Shown here in pieces: positions 1 through 7,782 of a DNA stretch of 64,000 bases. The notes under the pieces were generated by a model. The model made no database searches. It was not told the DNA's origin and saw only the letters and a list, made by a program, of their open reading frames with translations. The first letter of the stretch is position 1, and each line of letters starts with the position of its first letter. Source of the DNA: JAHJQZ01 sp963667595 (GTDB taxonomy: Bacteria > Pseudomonadota > Alphaproteobacteria > Rhizobiales > Devosiaceae); the NCBI GenBank assembly GCA_963667595.2, contig CAXXWD010000008.1, forward strand, positions 116,873 through 180,872, written 5' to 3'. The translations under genes were made by a program, and so were the position numbers.

Positions 1-46
1 ACTCTTGATCCCTCCCCTGCAAGGGGGAGAAAAACCATAAAAGCTT

Positions 47-75
47 CGGGCGCTTTGATTGCATCAAACCGCCCG
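47..75 (-). terminator. Hairpin downstream of the NMT1-type ABC operon
   Basis: An inverted repeat (arms 47-59 and 63-75, one mismatch, 3-nt loop) lies beyond the stop of the ATPase gene. On the minus strand it is followed by CTTTT and then TTTTT further on, as expected for an intrinsic terminator. A near-identical palindrome sits at 34970-35002 downstream of parC. Confidence 0.5.
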
Positions 76-211
76 GCTCTATCCCTTTGTGGTCGCATCG
101 GGTGATGCGAAAAACCGCAAGTCCACTTTTTCGCCCGATGCTCCAAGCCGCGACCATCTAGAAAAAACAGATTCCGAAAAAGCCTGCCCACCATGGCCGG
201 AAGCGTTCGGC

Positions 212-946
212 TTACAGTCCTCCGCCCGAAACCGCCGCCAGATCATCGAGGATCGCCCTGGCGCCCGCCTCGACATCGCTCTCGCTCCTTTGTCCGGCGG
301 CTTTCCCGAAATCGCGAACGGCCACGATGCGCGCCGGCACCGGCGACATCACGTAAACCCGTTCGGCGAAACGCGCCGCTTCCCTGACGTCATGGGTTAC
401 GACCAGAGCCGAGAGGCCCTCCGTATCGACCCGCGACCTGACCAGCGCCAGCATCTCCCGCGACAAGGCAACGTCGAGCCCGGAAAACGGTTCATCGAGC
501 AGCAAAAGATCGGGCGTGATGACCAGAGCGCGGGCCAAAGCCACGCGACGGCGCATGCCGCCGGACAATTGACGCGGATATTTGCCGATATCGTCGCCGA
601 CAAGACCGACCGACTGCAGCAGCGCCTGCGCCCGTTCGCGGCGGTCCTTGCGTTTCAGGCCATCGGGTTTGAGAGCAAAGCCGACATTGTCGCGCGCCGT
701 GCGCCAGGGCAGCAGCAGCGGGTCCTGAAACATCACGCCGGTGCGCCCGGAAGCCCGCTGAACGGTGCCGGCCGCTTGATCGATCAGACCGGCGGCGATC
801 GCGATCGAGGTGCTCTTGCCGCAGCCCGATGGACCCATCAGGGCGACCATGGTTCCCCGTTTCACGCTGAGATCGATGCCGTCGAGCACATTTGCGCCGT
901 CATAGCCGAAACGAACACCCGAGAAATCCAGCACGACCGCGCTCAT
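212..946 (-). CDS. ABC transporter ATP-binding protein, nitrate/sulfonate/taurine (SsuB/TauB) type
   Basis: This 244-residue ATPase would energise import through the adjacent permease. Visible motifs are Walker A GPSGCGKST at about residues 38-46, a FQDPLLLPW Q-loop typical of SsuB, TauB and NrtD proteins at 73-81, the LSGG signature at 127-130, Walker B LLLLDE at 147-152, and the switch histidine in VVTHD. Its start overlaps the permease stop by 4 bp, so the two are translationally coupled. It is the last gene of a minus-strand operon (binding protein, permease, ATPase) that diverges from the hydrogenase genes. The substrate cannot be read from sequence; sulfonates, nitrate, pyrimidine precursors or other small anions are all possible for this family. 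Confidence 0.9.
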   Translation of the reverse strand: MSAVVLDFSGVRFGYDGANVLDGIDLSVKRGTMVALMGPSGCGKSTSIAIAAGLIDQAAGTVQRASGRTGVMFQDPLLLPWRTARDNVGFALKPDGLKRKDRRERAQALLQSVGLVGDDIGKYPRQLSGGMRRRVALARALVITPDLLLLDEPFSGLDVALSREMLALVRSRVDTEGLSALVVTHDVREAARFAERVYVMSPVPARIVAVRDFGKAAGQRSESDVEAGARAILDDLAAVSGGGL

Positions 947-1734
947 GAGGATTTCCGCCTGTCATCCTCGCGCCAGAACGCCATCCGGCGCTGTATCGGG
1001 CGCAACAAGAGGTTGTCGAAAACGATCAGTACCGCGACCACGACCATGACCCAGGCCATGGTTTCGGCCGTATCGAGCCTGACCCGCGCCGTGGCGATGC
1101 CGTCGCCGATGCCACCCGAGCCGGACAACAGTTCCGCCATCACCGAGACCTTCCACGACATGGCGAGCGTCGTTGCCAGCGCCGGAAAGACATGGCCGAT
1201 CATGTGAGGCCCGTAGACATCCGTCGCCATGGCCGAAAACGGCGCGCGAAAAGCCCGCGCCATGCGGGCCAACTCGCCGTCGAGACTGCGTGCCCCCTCA
1301 GTCGCGGCGGCAAAAACGATCGGGCCGGTGGCGACGGCGATGGTGAAGATGACGGCCCAGCGGCCGCCGAACCACAAAAGCGCCAAAACCACCCAGGCGA
1401 TGGCCGGAATGCCCAACAGAACGATGGCGACCGGTTGCAGCGTCAACCGGACCTCCTCGCGAAGACCCGCCAGCGTGCCGGCGAAAATGCCGAAGGCAAT
1501 GCCAATCAGCCAGCCCATGCCGGCATTGCCGGCCGTCAGGCCAAGCGCCGGCAGGACCTCGCCATTGCGGGTCATTGCAAAAAGGGTCGTCAGCGTGTCG
1601 GCAAGGCCGGGAAGCACCAGCGTTCCGTAAACGTGGTGCCCCCATTCCCACAAGCCAAGCAGGATCGCGACGCCCAGAAACCCGAACAACCAGGACGCAC
1701 GCCGCCGCTTGCCCGTCACTGCTTTCAGCCCCAA
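943..1734 (-). CDS. ABC transporter permease, nitrate/sulfonate/taurine type
   Basis: This 263-residue integral membrane protein has about six hydrophobic segments and a binding-protein-dependent transport permease (BPD_transp_1) pattern. The coupling-loop region lies around residues 150-190. It begins MGLKAVTG with a short basic cytoplasmic N-terminus before the first membrane span. Its start overlaps the end of the binding-protein gene by 10 bp and its stop overlaps the ATPase start by 4 bp. It would form the membrane channel, probably as a homodimer, because only one permease gene is present. Confidence 0.88.
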   Translation of the reverse strand: MGLKAVTGKRRRASWLFGFLGVAILLGLWEWGHHVYGTLVLPGLADTLTTLFAMTRNGEVLPALGLTAGNAGMGWLIGIAFGIFAGTLAGLREEVRLTLQPVAIVLLGIPAIAWVVLALLWFGGRWAVIFTIAVATGPIVFAAATEGARSLDGELARMARAFRAPFSAMATDVYGPHMIGHVFPALATTLAMSWKVSVMAELLSGSGGIGDGIATARVRLDTAETMAWVMVVVAVLIVFDNLLLRPIQRRMAFWREDDRRKSS

Positions 1735-2738
1735 TAGAAGGCCGGGTCAGGCTTTTTGCCGCCGACGATACGCGGATCGAGACTCATCAGGTTGTCGAAA
1801 TAGATCTCGATGTCTTCCTGCGACTCTTTCGCCGTCTTGACGTCGATATGGACGAAAGGCAGCGATTTGGCGATGATCGGCGCCGGCAGGCCGAGCTTGT
1901 CGGCCGACAGCGCACCCGCCGCATCCGGGTTGCTGAGAACCCACTGGCCGGCATCGACGCAGGCGTCATGAACCGCCCTGACCACATCCTCATGCGCGTC
2001 GAGAAACGCCTCGCTCACCGCCAGGCCGACCTGTGGAATCTTCGGCCCGCGTCCCGTGTGCTTGCCATAGACCTCGGTGACATCGAAGGCGCGGAAAAGC
2101 GGAAGCCCTTCCTTCTTCGCCTTCAAAAGCGCGGCCGTCGCGGCCGGTTCGTGCAGAACCGCAACATCGCCCCGCCCGGATAAATAGAGCGGCACCGCCT
2201 CGCTCGGCGTCCCGACATAATCGAGCGTCACATCCTTGTCGGGATCGAGCCCCGACCATTTGAGCACGAGACGGAACAAAAGGTCCGGCGCCTCGTTCTT
2301 GTTGGACAAAAGCACATGCTTGCCGGCCAGATCCTCGATCCTGGTGATGGTCTCGTCGCGCGCCATGACGTAAAGAACGCCCCAGGTGACGACATTGATC
2401 ATGCGCGTCCCGGCGCCGCGATTGAAGAAGTTCGAGGCCGCATAGGTCGAGGTGGCGAAGATGTCGAAATCACCGGTGGCGATGCCGGCCCGCATCTGAT
2501 CGGTGCTTTTCCAGATGTCGAATCGCGTTCCCGGCGCCACCGGTTCAAGCGCCCCGGAGGCGACCGCCCGGGCGAACACCGCCGATGGCGAGGCGGGAAT
2601 TCCCCAAATGGTTAGCGATTCGTCAAGGGCGCTGGCCGCCAGAACGCCGCGCATCGGCATGACGGCAGAGGCACCACAAAGGGCAAGCCCGGCCATGAAA
2701 CTGCGCCGGGTGAGGATGGTACCATTCCGGGATATCAT
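1725..2738 (-). CDS. NMT1/TauA-like substrate-binding protein with Tat signal
   Basis: This 337-residue periplasmic binding protein belongs to the NMT1/SsuA/TauA-like class. I place the start at 2738 (MISRNGTILTRR) rather than at the longer reading from 3005. This start has a GGAG ribosome site 8 nt upstream and gives a clean twin-arginine signal peptide, TRRSFMAGLALCGA, ending near VLAASA. The mature part contains the typical 'T(W)GIPASP...' opening strand and a ligand-loop segment, EAVPLYLSGRGDVAVLHEP. Export by Tat implies that the protein folds in the cytoplasm before transport. It heads the operon and is divergent from the [FeFe]-hydrogenase genes. The ligand is unknown. Confidence 0.85.
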   Translation of the reverse strand: MISRNGTILTRRSFMAGLALCGASAVMPMRGVLAASALDESLTIWGIPASPSAVFARAVASGALEPVAPGTRFDIWKSTDQMRAGIATGDFDIFATSTYAASNFFNRGAGTRMINVVTWGVLYVMARDETITRIEDLAGKHVLLSNKNEAPDLLFRLVLKWSGLDPDKDVTLDYVGTPSEAVPLYLSGRGDVAVLHEPAATAALLKAKKEGLPLFRAFDVTEVYGKHTGRGPKIPQVGLAVSEAFLDAHEDVVRAVHDACVDAGQWVLSNPDAAGALSADKLGLPAPIIAKSLPFVHIDVKTAKESQEDIEIYFDNLMSLDPRIVGGKKPDPAFYWG

Positions 2739-3104
2739 CGGGAGGTCTCCGTTTTCGATTGCACTTCCAGTCGTTCCCCCCACCGTTGCCGGCCAAGTAT
2801 TCGGCCGGTAACACTCAGGAATAGGCCACGCCCCATCCAGGGTGTCAACGCACGAGCTTGAGAACGCGGCAGTTTTATTTATTCGAATAGTTGCATATAT
2901 ATCAACGACATGGTTGCTGTCCGTTTGATCCAGCGCAAGGAGCCGCGGCCAGGCATCGGCTATGCGGGGGCGCCTATCGTGAGCCGCGAGAGCGAACTTC
3001 TTCAAACAACTGATACCTCTCTGGGTGAGATTAATTAAAGTTGAAGCAAGAAGTGGGAGGACCTTGGCATCACTGGCTCATTGTCAGCAGGATCGAGGTC
3101 AACA
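2739..3104. other. Divergent intergenic region between ABC importer and [FeFe]-hydrogenase genes
   Basis: These 366 bp must hold the promoters for both divergent operons. The centre (about 2875-2910) is AT-rich and contains the near-palindrome TTGCATATATATCAA at 2891-2905, which is one base too long for an FNR site. A second AT-rich stretch lies at about 3028-3042. I see no convincing sigma-70 or sigma-54 promoter and no gene. Confidence 0.5.
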
Positions 3105-5102
3105 ATGGCACAGGTAGTATTTGGTGTGTGGGACGGCGTGGTCCACGACGCGCGAAGCGGCGATACCCCCGATGCGTCTCCGCTCACCGCCCTCAAGCGT
3201 TTTGACGAGTTCGACGAAGGAAACGGCATTCGCGCCTTTTTCGGCGATCGCGGTTTTTTCGTCTTCGACGACAAGGTCAGCCTGATCGACGGGCTCTACC
3301 ACTACATGGAAAAGGCCGCCGAGCAGTCGTGCGGACAGTGTACTCCTTGCCGCATGGGCACGGTGCTGGTGCGCGACGCGCTCGACAAGATGCGACGCGG
3401 GCTCGATTCGCCGCTTGATTTCGACGACATGGAAATGCTCGGCGAACAGATGCGGACGACCTCGCTTTGCGGTCTGGGCCAGACCTGCGCGGTGGCGCTG
3501 CTCGATGCCATTCACAATTTCCGCGACCGGCTCGAAGCGGAAATCGCCGATCACCGGCCGATCCGGGCGCAGCACGGCATGGCCTATATGACGGCCCCCT
3601 GTATCGAGGCCTGCCCGTCCAAGGTCAACGTGCCGCGCTATATCGACTACATCCGCGACGGCAAGCCCGAATATTCGCTCGGCGTCCTGCTGCAGAAATA
3701 TCCCATGGCCGCGACCTGCGGGCGCGTCTGCGTGCGCTATTGCGAACTGGCCTGCCGGCGCAAGTTCGTCGACGAGGCGGTCGGCATCAAGACGCTGAAA
3801 CGCTATGTCGCCGATCAGCAGGCCGGCCCCAACGCCCTCAAGTTCACCCGCGACATGATCCGCAAGCCCCTCGAAGACGGCATGAAGGTCGCGGTGATCG
3901 GCGCCGGCCCGGCGGGCATCTCCGCCGCCTACCACCTCTTGCTGCACGGCTATCATGTCGATGTGTTCGAAAAATCCGACCAGGCTGGCGGCATGGCGCA
4001 GATCGGCATCCCGAGCTATCGCCTGCCCAAGGACACGCTGGCGCTCGAAACCGACATCATTGCCGACCTCGGCGGGCATTTCCGCTTCGGCCAGGCGCTC
4101 GGACGCGATTTCTCCATCGATGACCTGTTCACCCAGGGGTACAAGGCGGTCTTTCTCGGCCTCGGCTGCCAGCAGGGGTCTGCGCTCGGCGTCGAAGGCG
4201 AGGACAAGGCGCGCGAAGGCTATTTCTCCGGCATCGACTTCCTTTTGAAGGTTCACGACCATGTCGGCGGGGTCAACAAGCTTGACCTCAAGGGCGAGGT
4301 CGTGGTCGTCGGCGGCGGCAACGTCGCCATGGACTGCGTGCGCTCCGCCCTGCGTCTGGGCGCCGACAATGTCCATGTCATCTACCGGCGCACCGAAAAG
4401 GACATGCCGGCCGATCATGAGGAAATCGTCGCGGCCGGCCATGAGGGCATCCATTTCCACACCCTCACCAACCCGACCCGCATCATTGTCGAAAACGGCA
4501 AGGTGCTCGGTGTCGAACTGGTGAAAATGGAACAGACGGAGCCTGACGAATCGGGCCGTCGCAAGGTCCGCCCCGTTCCGGGATCGGAATACGTCATGCC
4601 CTGCGACACCATCGTCGCCGCCATCGGCCAACAGGTCGAGGACAGCGACGTGATCGTCAAGGACGGAGTCGACCTCAACCGCTGGAAGACGGTTCAGACC
4701 GACTGGGCCCTGTCGACTTCGCGTCCCGGCGTCTTCGCCGGCGGCGACTGCGTCACCGGCCCGTCGACCCTGATCTACGCCATGGCCGCCGGTCTCAAGG
4801 CGGCGCGCAATATCAACGACTGGATTCAGCTCGGCACAACGCGCTTCTTCAAGCGCTCCCGTATGCGCCAGCTCATCCGCGACAATGATTTCCTGGCCGA
4901 CGACGTCGTCGAAACGCCGGTGCGCAACGCCTATCGCGTGCACAACCCGGAACTCGATCCGGAACTCCGCAAGCACATGTTCGAGGAGGTTGAACAGACC
5001 ATCAGCGATTCGGAAGCCTACGCGGAGGCGCAACGCTGCATGCGTTGCTATCGCATCTATTCCGTCGTGACAGAACACTCCATCCCCGAGGGGGCGGCCT
5101 GA
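3105..5102 (+). CDS. NuoF-type iron-sulfur domain fused to GltD-like NAD(P)H/FAD oxidoreductase (hydrogenase partner)
   Basis: This 665-residue cytoplasmic flavoprotein probably moves electrons between NAD(P)H and the adjacent [FeFe]-hydrogenase. The start at 3105 has GAGG 6 nt upstream; an earlier in-frame TTG at 3081 lacks this. After about 60 residues comes the iron-sulfur tail of NuoF/HoxF/HydB proteins: C76, C79 and C82 in CGQCTPC, plus C122 in SLCGLGQT. A GltD/dihydropyrimidine-dehydrogenase type iron-sulfur segment follows, with cysteines at 166, 170, 205, 209, 213 and 217. Then come the FAD-binding VAVIGAGPAG at about 262-271, a second GGGNVAMD nucleotide site, and a GGDCVTG FAD motif near the C-terminus. 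The FMN/NADH domain of NuoF is absent, so flavin chemistry must reside in the GltD part. The gene stops 3 nt before hydA. Established knowledge: [FeFe] group A2 enzymes are described as glutamate-synthase-linked. Direct H2-to-NAD(P) transfer is inferred. Confidence 0.88.
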   Translation: MAQVVFGVWDGVVHDARSGDTPDASPLTALKRFDEFDEGNGIRAFFGDRGFFVFDDKVSLIDGLYHYMEKAAEQSCGQCTPCRMGTVLVRDALDKMRRGLDSPLDFDDMEMLGEQMRTTSLCGLGQTCAVALLDAIHNFRDRLEAEIADHRPIRAQHGMAYMTAPCIEACPSKVNVPRYIDYIRDGKPEYSLGVLLQKYPMAATCGRVCVRYCELACRRKFVDEAVGIKTLKRYVADQQAGPNALKFTRDMIRKPLEDGMKVAVIGAGPAGISAAYHLLLHGYHVDVFEKSDQAGGMAQIGIPSYRLPKDTLALETDIIADLGGHFRFGQALGRDFSIDDLFTQGYKAVFLGLGCQQGSALGVEGEDKAREGYFSGIDFLLKVHDHVGGVNKLDLKGEVVVVGGGNVAMDCVRSALRLGADNVHVIYRRTEKDMPADHEEIVAAGHEGIHFHTLTNPTRIIVENGKVLGVELVKMEQTEPDESGRRKVRPVPGSEYVMPCDTIVAAIGQQVEDSDVIVKDGVDLNRWKTVQTDWALSTSRPGVFAGGDCVTGPSTLIYAMAAGLKAARNINDWIQLGTTRFFKRSRMRQLIRDNDFLADDVVETPVRNAYRVHNPELDPELRKHMFEEVEQTISDSEAYAEAQRCMRCYRIYSVVTEHSIPEGAA

Positions 5103-5105
5103 GCC

Positions 5106-6965
5106 ATGTGCACTTCAAATTTCGCCGATACAACCGAACGCGACCCAGCCGAAGCGACCATCGCCCTTGTCATCAACGGCAAGGCCTGTCTGGGTTTCGA
5201 GAATGAAACCATCCTGAGCTGCGCCCGTCGCCACGATATCTACATCCCGACCCTGTGCGAACTCGACGACATCGACCACACGCCCGGCACCTGCCGCGTC
5301 TGCGTCGTCGACATCCTCGAACAGGACAAGGACAAGCATCAGATCGTCACCTCCTGCAACACCCCCGTGCGCGAGGGCATGGCGGTCGAGACGCGCACCA
5401 ACAAGGTCCGGGAAATGCAGCGCCTCCAGGTCGAGCTATTGATGGCCGACCACCTGCAGGACTGCGCGACCTGCATCCGCCACGGCGACTGCGAGTTGCA
5501 GGATCTGGCCCAGTTCGTCGGGCTCAAGGAAAATCGCTTCTTCGATCGCGCCCGCACCGAAGCCCGGCCGATCGACACCTCCTCCCCGGCCATCATCCGC
5601 GACATGCAACGCTGCGTCAGGTGCCAGCGCTGCGTGGCGATCTGCCGTCACTTCCAGGGCATCGATGCGCTGATGATGTCCGAAACCAGCGTCGACCGCC
5701 TGGTCGAATTGCGTGGCGGCGGCGATCAGGCGAATTCACTGTGCGTCTCCTGCGGCCAATGCGTGCTGGTCTGCCCGACCGGCGCCCTCGGGGAACGCGA
5801 CGAGACCGACAAGGCGCTCGATTTCATCTGCGATCCCGAGCTGACCACCATCGTCCAGTTCGCCCCCGCGGTCCGTGTCGCCTTCGGTGAGGAATTCGGC
5901 ATGCCTCCCGGCTCCAACGTCGAGGGCCATGTCATCGCGGCCTGTCGCAAGATCGGCGTCGATGTCGTGCTCGACACCAATTTCGCCGCCGACGTGGTGA
6001 TCATGGAAGAGGGCATCGAGCTGCTCAACCGACTGAAGGAAGGCCAGAAGCCGACCTTCACCTCCTGTTGCCCGGCCTGGATCAACTTCGCCGAAATCCA
6101 CTATCCCGACATCCTGCCGATGCTGAGTTCCACCAAATCTCCGCAGCAGGTTTTGTCCACCCTCGCCAAGACCTATCTGCCGGAAAAGGTCGGCGTGCCG
6201 GCCGAAAAGATCCGGGTAATCTCGATCATGCCCTGCACCGCCAAGAAGGACGAGGCGGCCCGCCCGCAACACGAACGCGACGGGATGCCCGATACCGACG
6301 TGGTGCTGACCACGCGCGAATTCGCCCGGCTCCTGAGACGCGAAGGCATCAACCTGGCTGATCTGGAACCCTCGAGTTTCGACAATCCTTATATGAGCGA
6401 GTATTCCGGCGCCGGCGCCATTTTCGGCACCACCGGCGGCGTCATGGAAGCGGCCGTGCGTACGATCTATTCCATCGTCAACGGCAAGGAACTCGACCAG
6501 ATCGAACTGACGCAGCTCAGGGGCTTCGAAGGCATTCGCGAGGCATCGGTCGAACTCGGCGGTCCGTTCGGAACGGTCAAGGTGGCCATGGTACATGGCC
6601 TCGGAGACACGCGCGCGCTGGTGGAAAAAGTGCGCAAGGGCGACGCCGACTACGACTTCATCGAGGTGATGGCCTGCCCCGGCGGCTGCGTCGACGGCGG
6701 CGGGTCCTTGAGGTCCAAGAAGGCCTATCTGCCCTACGCCATGGCGCGGCGCGAAACGATCTACAACGTCGATCGCAAGACCACGGTGCGCCAGTCCCAT
6801 AACAACGAACAGGTCAAATCGCTCTACCGCGATTTCCTGGAGGCCCCGAATTCGGAAAAGGCCCACCAGCTCCTGCACACGCATTATTCCGACCGCCGTC
6901 GCGACATGAAGCACACGGTCAAGGAAGTGTGGGACGACGTGAAAATGAGCACGATGATCTATTAG
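5106..6965 (+). CDS. hydA: [FeFe]-hydrogenase catalytic subunit with NuoG-type accessory clusters
   Basis: This 619-residue enzyme catalyses H2 oxidation or evolution at an H-cluster. N-terminal [2Fe-2S] ligands are C51, C63, C66 and C84. The His/Cys [4Fe-4S] site is H116, C120, C123 and C129. Two ferredoxin clusters use C170/173/176/180 and C213/216/219/223. All three H-cluster signatures are intact: L1 TSCCPAW (319-325), L2 MPCTAKKDE (375-383) and L3 EVMACPGGC (520-528). C321 is thus the likely proton-relay cysteine, and C322, C377, C524 and C528 the cluster ligands. The C-terminal small domain (RQSHNNEQVKSLY, LLHTHY) is present. It has no signal peptide, so it is cytoplasmic. It forms a two-gene unit with the upstream GltD-like fusion. 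Full motif conservation argues for a catalytic rather than a sensory enzyme. HydE, HydF and HydG are not in the window. Confidence 0.96.
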   Translation: MCTSNFADTTERDPAEATIALVINGKACLGFENETILSCARRHDIYIPTLCELDDIDHTPGTCRVCVVDILEQDKDKHQIVTSCNTPVREGMAVETRTNKVREMQRLQVELLMADHLQDCATCIRHGDCELQDLAQFVGLKENRFFDRARTEARPIDTSSPAIIRDMQRCVRCQRCVAICRHFQGIDALMMSETSVDRLVELRGGGDQANSLCVSCGQCVLVCPTGALGERDETDKALDFICDPELTTIVQFAPAVRVAFGEEFGMPPGSNVEGHVIAACRKIGVDVVLDTNFAADVVIMEEGIELLNRLKEGQKPTFTSCCPAWINFAEIHYPDILPMLSSTKSPQQVLSTLAKTYLPEKVGVPAEKIRVISIMPCTAKKDEAARPQHERDGMPDTDVVLTTREFARLLRREGINLADLEPSSFDNPYMSEYSGAGAIFGTTGGVMEAAVRTIYSIVNGKELDQIELTQLRGFEGIREASVELGGPFGTVKVAMVHGLGDTRALVEKVRKGDADYDFIEVMACPGGCVDGGGSLRSKKAYLPYAMARRETIYNVDRKTTVRQSHNNEQVKSLYRDFLEAPNSEKAHQLLHTHYSDRRRDMKHTVKEVWDDVKMSTMIY

Positions 6966-7029
6966 GGCAACGGGCGAAAAGCGGCGACCGCTTTCGCCCC
7001 GGCCCCGTCGTGACGACAATGAAGTGAAA

Positions 7030-7064
7030 CACAAGGCGCTTTGACCCAGTCAAAGCGCCTTGTG
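7030..7064 (+). terminator. Perfect 16-bp hairpin after hydA
   Basis: Arms CACAAGGCGCTTTGAC (7030-7045) and its exact reverse complement (7049-7064) enclose a 3-nt loop, followed by CTTTAT. It lies 65 bp after the hydA stop and separates the [FeFe] pair from the Hox operon. The T tract is short, so the efficiency is uncertain. Confidence 0.7.
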
Positions 7065-7782
7065 CTTTATCCAGCGCAGGTTGAGTCGGAAGCCGGTTCA
7101 GTTCTCGAGTAATTTATGATAAACTAGGTAATGTTTTCTCGGCGGGAGAGCTGATGCGACACGGCGGTCGGAGACGAAAACACCCGAATATCCCGGTTCG
7201 ATTCCCCCGAAACGGCGCGTCGACAGCGCCGTCGTCTCCGCTCATCAATCGGTAAGTATAAACTATCCGGATATCGGACACCTTTCCCCCCTTGCCAAAA
7301 CGCTCGGCAACCGGGCACGCCGCGTCATTTTTCGGTTGCGCGACGCTGCGCGCAGTCGCCAAGAAAAGCAAAGGATTGCGTATTTTCAAAGGGTTACGGG
7401 TAAGGCGATGCTCCGAAGCAAAACGACAATCAGCCCAAATATATCTTTATGCGAATTATCATATATAGTTGAGATAATATGTAATATTGTCCCTTGCATG
7501 CGCGCTCGTGGCCTATTGTCTGCCATTTTCGTTCCCTATAAGTTGAATTGTGCCAAACTTGACCCCTAAGTCCTATGAATCTGCGAATGAAATGTGGGAG
7601 AATCGGGGTTTGACGCTGGCTGAGTGTCGTCTTTTCTTCAAGCCGTCTGCCGGTCTCGTTCCGCTGTCGGCTTTTCAGAACGCCGCTTTAACAACGCACA
7701 TCACGCCCGTTGATCGCCGAATGGGCGTGCCAACCGGAGCCTGACAATCCGCTTTTTCTCCAAGTGGAGATGGACAAAAGAC
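7065..7782. other. AT-rich intergenic region upstream of hoxF
   Basis: No convincing gene is present. A markedly AT-rich patch at about 7435-7500 contains an inverted ATTATC/GATAAT pair. At 7509-7523, TGGC and TGC are placed with a GG-N10-GC spacing (GG 7510-7511, GC 7522-7523), resembling a weak sigma-54 -24/-12 element. A start there would leave a leader of about 250 nt before hoxF. Short ORFs at 7336-7569 and 7550-7744 have no recognisable homology or clear ribosome site. The region probably carries the regulated promoter of the hox-hyp operon. Confidence 0.4.

Noticed and set aside
2891..2905. FNR/Anr-like site TTGCATATATATCAA upstream of the [FeFe] unit
   Set aside because: It is one base too long between half-sites and only partly matches TTGAT-N4-ATCAA.
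3099..5078. 659-residue open frame antisense to the GltD fusion
   Set aside because: It mirrors the real gene's codon pattern on the other strand; it shows no domain and no ribosome site.
5106..6965. HydA as a NuoG-type complex I subunit
   Set aside because: All three H-cluster motifs are intact, which NuoG lacks.
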